Shown piece by piece: positions 60,366 through 64,000 of a DNA stretch of 64,000 bases. The DNA comes from Corella eumyota (taxonomy: Eukaryota > Chordata > Ascidiacea > Phlebobranchia > Corellidae), in contig OY720097.1 in the NCBI GenBank assembly GCA_963082875.1, positions 17,368,501-17,432,500 on the forward strand. The letters run 5' to 3'. A program made the position numbers and the translations under genes. How positions within the stretch are numbered: position 1 is the stretch's first letter; every line of letters starts with the position of its first letter. The notes beneath the pieces are model-generated. The model was not told the DNA's origin. It did not search any database and saw only the letters and a program-made list of their open reading frames with translations.

Positions 60366-61192
60366 TTTGCCTTTAATGTTGTTGTTTGTAATAAATAATT
60401 AAATTATTTGTTGTCTATGTTTCGTGTTTGTTTTCTAGTTGAATAAATAAACACACATAAACGATTTTAAATGGCAAAAAAATTTTATATGTTTTGCAGT
60501 TAGTTAAAAAAAAATATTATTGTGTTAAGCATTAAGTTTTTTATTTATTAGGCAGATGTTAATTATAAACCACATAATACAAAAAATTTGCATAATATTC
60601 ATTAAATAACCAGATGCATTTTTAAAAACTTAAAATATCAACCTTACTATTAAAAACAAAAGCATTTATAAATGAAAAAATAAAGCACAATACCAAAATA
60701 CAGATATTTTGAAATATTTTATGGTAATAAATGCACAATTTAAACAGCCCACAACCTATAATACAGCTTAGAATGACGTTTTTTTACGGAAAAAATGAAT
60801 ACATACACCACAGAAGACTATAATAGCAGCGAGTGCAAAGTAATATTTTATGAGGACAAGAATAAAAGTTAAAACTAGATACAATTGCATAATGTTAGTT
60901 AATTTGCACATTAACATGATAAAATAATAATTACAGAAAAGATTTGTAAACCAAATAAAAACTAAAGCCAACTTAACTCAATATCAAGTACACCAATCTA
61001 GGCTATGGTATAAGGCAAAGTAAAATTATATGATAAGCAGATATATCAAACGTGACCCCAAAAACCAATACACATTTTTTTATAGAAAACAGTAGATGGG
61101 TGTTAATTAACATTAGTGTAGCTTAGGTGTAAGTTAATAGAAACATTAAAAGCAGCATCTAAGCACTATTTAAAGCAAACCAGCTTATTTAA
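60366..61192. other. Convergent 3' region between MALSU1 and HAAO
   Basis: AT-rich. An AATAAATAAT signal for MALSU1 lies at about 60391. A short hydrophobic open frame at 60768-60971 (-) was considered and not accepted as a gene. Nothing else is seen. Confidence 0.5.
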
Positions 61193-63312
61193 CTACTTTG
61201 TGTTTCCATCTTGCAGAATGTTTAAAACTTTTCCTTTAGTTTTTACATCAACGGCATAACTACAATATAACAATGTTATTTTTACATTATACATTAATAG
61301 ATAAATAATATGTAACCAAGTAAAAAACAGAAGTTTAATTCTTACGTTGTATTTGGTGGAATTAAAATAGAATCCTTCGATTTCATATTCTTGGTAGTTC
61401 CATTGAAAGTAATACTTGACTCACCAGACTTAAAATGTAATAACAATATTAAAACATTAACATAAAAAATTCAAAAATAATTGATTCAATTTCTAAAAAC
61501 TTTAAAATTTATTTACAGAAAGAATCATTGTAAATATTTTTACAACAAAATTTTTTTACTTGATTTAAAATAAAAAACTAAAATTAAATTTGGCATTCAT
61601 TAACTTACCAGTTGCCATATCCAATGTTCCAAGTTGTTCGAACAATTTTGACTTTTTCCCTCATTTAGAAGTTGAACCTTAAATTGTTTTATTTTGGGAA
61701 ATAAATTTCCACCCTGATTTTCCTTAATCAGTTGCTCCAATGGAATTGGTGTTTCAACTGTTGTTGTTGAGTTTAGTTCAAATGGAAATGGTTTGACAAA
61801 TGTTTCTGTAAAATTGTTACTTGATTAACTAAATATTCAATTGATATATTTTTCTATATATATTTCATTTTTTGAACATTGTAAAAAAAGAAAATATTTG
61901 AAAAACAGGACCTTTTTATTTTTTTGTTTCAACAATTCAAATACTCATAAGAAAATTTTGCTGACATTTTTAAATTTGTATGATCTGTTGTTAGTTATGT
62001 ATAGCCTAGTCTGTGGTTAGAAAAACTAATCATGGGTAACATAAAAAGTGTATATGCATGCAAAATATTACAAAGTTTTAAGTTGCCGATAAACAAATAT
62101 GCTTAAGCCATGAACTTGTTTATTGTTTAAACATTTGTTTTACCTGGCTTTGGGATTCCTGTTTTAAATTCCTCTGAAGCAAAAAATCTGAACAAAATTA
62201 TAAAAACTAAATAAAATAATTTTTTTCACACATAAATTTATGTTTTACTGCAAAATAACTAAGTCAGGATTGAAAATCATTCAAATACATATAAACAAAT
62301 TAAAAACTACCATACTCACGCATTTATAACTGGTGGTAACTCAACACCCAGGTCTACAGAATGAAAAGTTCGTTCAAAGAGTGTATCTGTTGAATCTCCG
62401 ATGTAGTAACGCAAAGCATCAGTTTCATTGTCAAATCTCTCACGCTCGATGACCAAACCAACCGTGTTTTCTTGTCTTTGTGGGGAATGTGGAATTCGAG
62501 CAGGCAACAAAAATATCTAAAAAAAAAGAAAGAAAACTTTAAAAAACATTTATTTTGGTGAATTAAATTTAAAATGGAAACAAAGAGTTTAGAATAGACA
62601 GTTAAGTAAGTCTTGGAATAAATATTACCTCGCCTTCTTTAATGTTTACATCCTTATGAACCCCATTTTCAATAATTTTCACACACATGTCGCCTTTCAC
62701 CATGTAGAATAACTGCAATAACAAAACAACATCAGCATAGCTATGTTATACAAACATACATTAACTCAACCAAAGAAGTTAAAAAAACACTGCTATGCAT
62801 AAGTACTTGCTGTTAATCTAAGCAAGCTTCGCCGTATACCATAATAAATGTATATATACAGAAACTTTATTAAATTTATATTATTGTAAGATTCGTTAAT
62901 AGGTATTAAAACAATGATTTCACAAACTACTTACCTCCTCTCCCTCCTCAATATGATAATCTTTTCGAATATTTGGTCCACCAACAAACATTACTTTCAG
63001 TTGTGTGTTGTGCCTGAAAAAAAAAATAACATGGATACCTATATATGTTTATAAGAAAAACTACACTAGCTTGAAAAATGCTTCGTTTTAATTCAGGAAA
63101 ATCAACAAATAACTGTGATTAAAGGCAAAATTGAAAAACCTAGAAGGTAAACATAATTTTATTATTTTTTTAAATGTAAGAAACTAATAATGGATTATAA
63201 ACAAAGATTTATTCAGTTTAACTTACATCATTTTGTTGCAAACAGGTGGTAGAAAAAATTGTTTGTTTTCCTCAATCCAGGAATTAATGTTGATAACTTC
63301 CCTTAATGTCAT
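61193..63312 (-). CDS. HAAO: 3-hydroxyanthranilate 3,4-dioxygenase
   Basis: HAAO is the cytosolic iron enzyme that opens 3-hydroxyanthranilate on the kynurenine route to quinolinate and NAD. Nine exons (63227-63312, 62935-63013, 62629-62712, 62320-62516, 62144-62187, 61609-61805, about 61347-61430, and the last ending at 61193; nearby counts may be off by a base) encode about 278 residues; human has 286. The cupin core keeps the iron ligands: His and Glu in [16 protein letters not shown] and His in [30 protein letters not shown] and [14 protein letters not shown] also match the family. The bicupin-like C-terminal half contains [10 protein letters not shown] and [12 protein letters not shown]. 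Identity is confident. PAF1 ends 355 bases upstream on the same strand. Confidence 0.94.
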
Positions 63313-63666
63313 TTTATTTCCGTTTAATCAATTTCAAGTTAACAAAATCTAGGAAAAAATGCGATAAGATGGTATTGCCATATGAGTGGTTTTATTAAAT
63401 ACAAATAAACCGAAAGGTGTTACAGTTTAACAAGGTTCGATTTGCTACCAAGTTTTTTTAAATCTTTTTTTTATTATGATTGATTTATGAAGAAAAAGTC
63501 AAATCCAGAAATTTGTAAACCTGTAAACAATTAAACCATCCAAAAACTTATATAAAAATTTAAGGAGCAGGAACAAGTTTTTTACTTTTAGTTTGTTTTT
63601 AACAATTCCAAATTTTAAGAAATGCTCTAAATATAAAATAGTTTAAAGTGTTTTTAGTTTGTTTAT
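63313..63666. other. Spacer between PAF1 stop and HAAO start
   Basis: 354 bases of AT-rich sequence containing the PAF1 3' UTR and the HAAO 5' region. No distinct motif is supported. Confidence 0.45.
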
Positions 63667-64000
63667 TTAATCAGAGTCAGAAGAATCACTTCCAAAAATC
63701 TTATCTTCTTCCTGTTCATCTGCCTCTTCTTCTGAATTAGATCCATGTTCTTCCTCATTTACAACCTCCTCTTCATCTGATCCACTTACCTCTTGGGTAT
63801 CTTCTTCCTCTTCTTCACTGTGTTTTGCCTCTTCTTCCTCATCAGAAGATTGCTCAACAGCAACCTCTGCTTCATTTTCATCCTCTCCAGAACCAGCCTC
63901 TTCTTCTTTTTCAGCTTCACCTTCTTCAGCCTCTTGCTCCTCCTCTTCCTCATCTGGTTCCAAAGGTTCCAATTGTATTCTTCTCATTTCTTGAGCAGCA
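63667..64000 (-). CDS. PAF1: RNA polymerase II-associated factor 1, C-terminal end (partial)
   Basis: PAF1 scaffolds the Paf1 complex that travels with RNA polymerase II and supports H2B ubiquitination and elongation. Only the last ~110 residues lie in the window. AAQEMRRIQLEPLEPDEEEE corresponds to the human segment AQEARKAQLENHEPEEEEE, the end of the folded region. A long Glu/Asp/Ser-rich tail follows. It closes with KIFGSDSSDSD, paralleling EIFGSDADSE of human PAF1, whose tail then runs on much further. The call rests on these two anchors in a low-complexity region, so it is good but not certain; LEO1 was the alternative. The 5' part continues beyond 64000. Confidence 0.75.
   Translation of the reverse strand, partial: AAQEMRRIQLEPLEPDEEEEEQEAEEGEAEKEEEAGSGEDENEAEVAVEQSSDEEEEAKHSEEEEEDTQEVSGSDEEEVVNEEEHGSNSEEEADEQEEDKIFGSDSSDSD

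Noticed and set aside
60768-60971. 67-codon minus-strand hydrophobic open frame with two possible membrane segments
   Set aside because: It lies in the HAAO 3' region, has no splice partner that I can see, and AT-rich DNA readily gives Phe/Leu/Ile-rich frames.

Overview
The window is an AT-rich (roughly 70-75% A+T), intron-rich stretch of animal genomic DNA. Genes are compact: introns are short (mostly 60-300 bases), ends are GT..AG, and neighbours are often only a few hundred bases apart. The gene set is bilaterian. Very close same-strand neighbours, including one pair with a single base between stop and start, would fit an urochordate (tunicate) with operons. That placement is inference; no marker in the window proves the species.

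Layout. 33-9321 (+): 3' half of midasin (MDN1), with its acidic tail and MIDAS domain; a leucine-rich-repeat membrane protein gene lies inside one MDN1 intron on the other strand (2661-4487). 9651-10776 (-): prefoldin subunit 4 and the sulfhydryl oxidase GFER/ALR. 11482-17323 (+): a complete 17-exon ubinuclein, the HIRA-complex subunit. 17.4-32 kb: a gene-free block dominated by about 35 tandem copies of a 312-bp satellite (18888-29719). Diverged, mutually inverted copies of the same repeat family flank it, along with tRNA-like relics. 31988-33792 (+): a CaRF-type transcription factor. 34953-38462 (-): FBXO8 (F-box + Sec7), with a tRNA-derived SINE in intron 1. About 39.0-39.6 kb: a large near-perfect inverted repeat. 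39844-43181 (-): TMEM41B, with what looks like a second, long alternative first exon. 45193-48868 (-): a 9-exon, 749-residue protein I do not recognise. 49749-50900 (+): a UBE2D-type ubiquitin-conjugating enzyme. 51787-52582 (-): an Ashwin-like protein. 53401-54285 (+): the bHLH-zipper protein MLX. 54760-57949 (-): kinesin KIF22. 58171-58578 (-): RNase P/MRP subunit POP5. 59330-60365 (+): PCC1/LAGE3 (KEOPS) and MALSU1 (mitoribosome assembly), separated by one base. 61193-63312 (-): HAAO of the kynurenine pathway. 63667-64000 (-): the acidic C-terminus of PAF1, cut by the window edge.

Most genes are housekeeping: ribosome biogenesis (MDN1, MALSU1), RNA processing (POP5, Ashwin), tRNA modification (PCC1), chromatin and transcription (UBN, PAF1, MLX, CaRF), protein folding and turnover (PFDN4, UBE2D, FBXO8) and mitochondria (GFER, MALSU1). 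They do not form one pathway. Exon joins were checked by reading frame. UBN, FBXO8, TMEM41B, UBE2D, MLX, KIF22, HAAO, CaRF and the unknown 749-residue protein each close into an uninterrupted frame across all proposed junctions. Individual splice coordinates were counted by hand and may be off by a base or two.

The strongest candidate for something undescribed is the 18-31 kb block. It holds a satellite whose monomer is related to the inverted flanks that bracket it, so it may be a fold-back or DNA-transposon-like element that bred its own satellite. Every monomer I read carries a CACGTG E-box.
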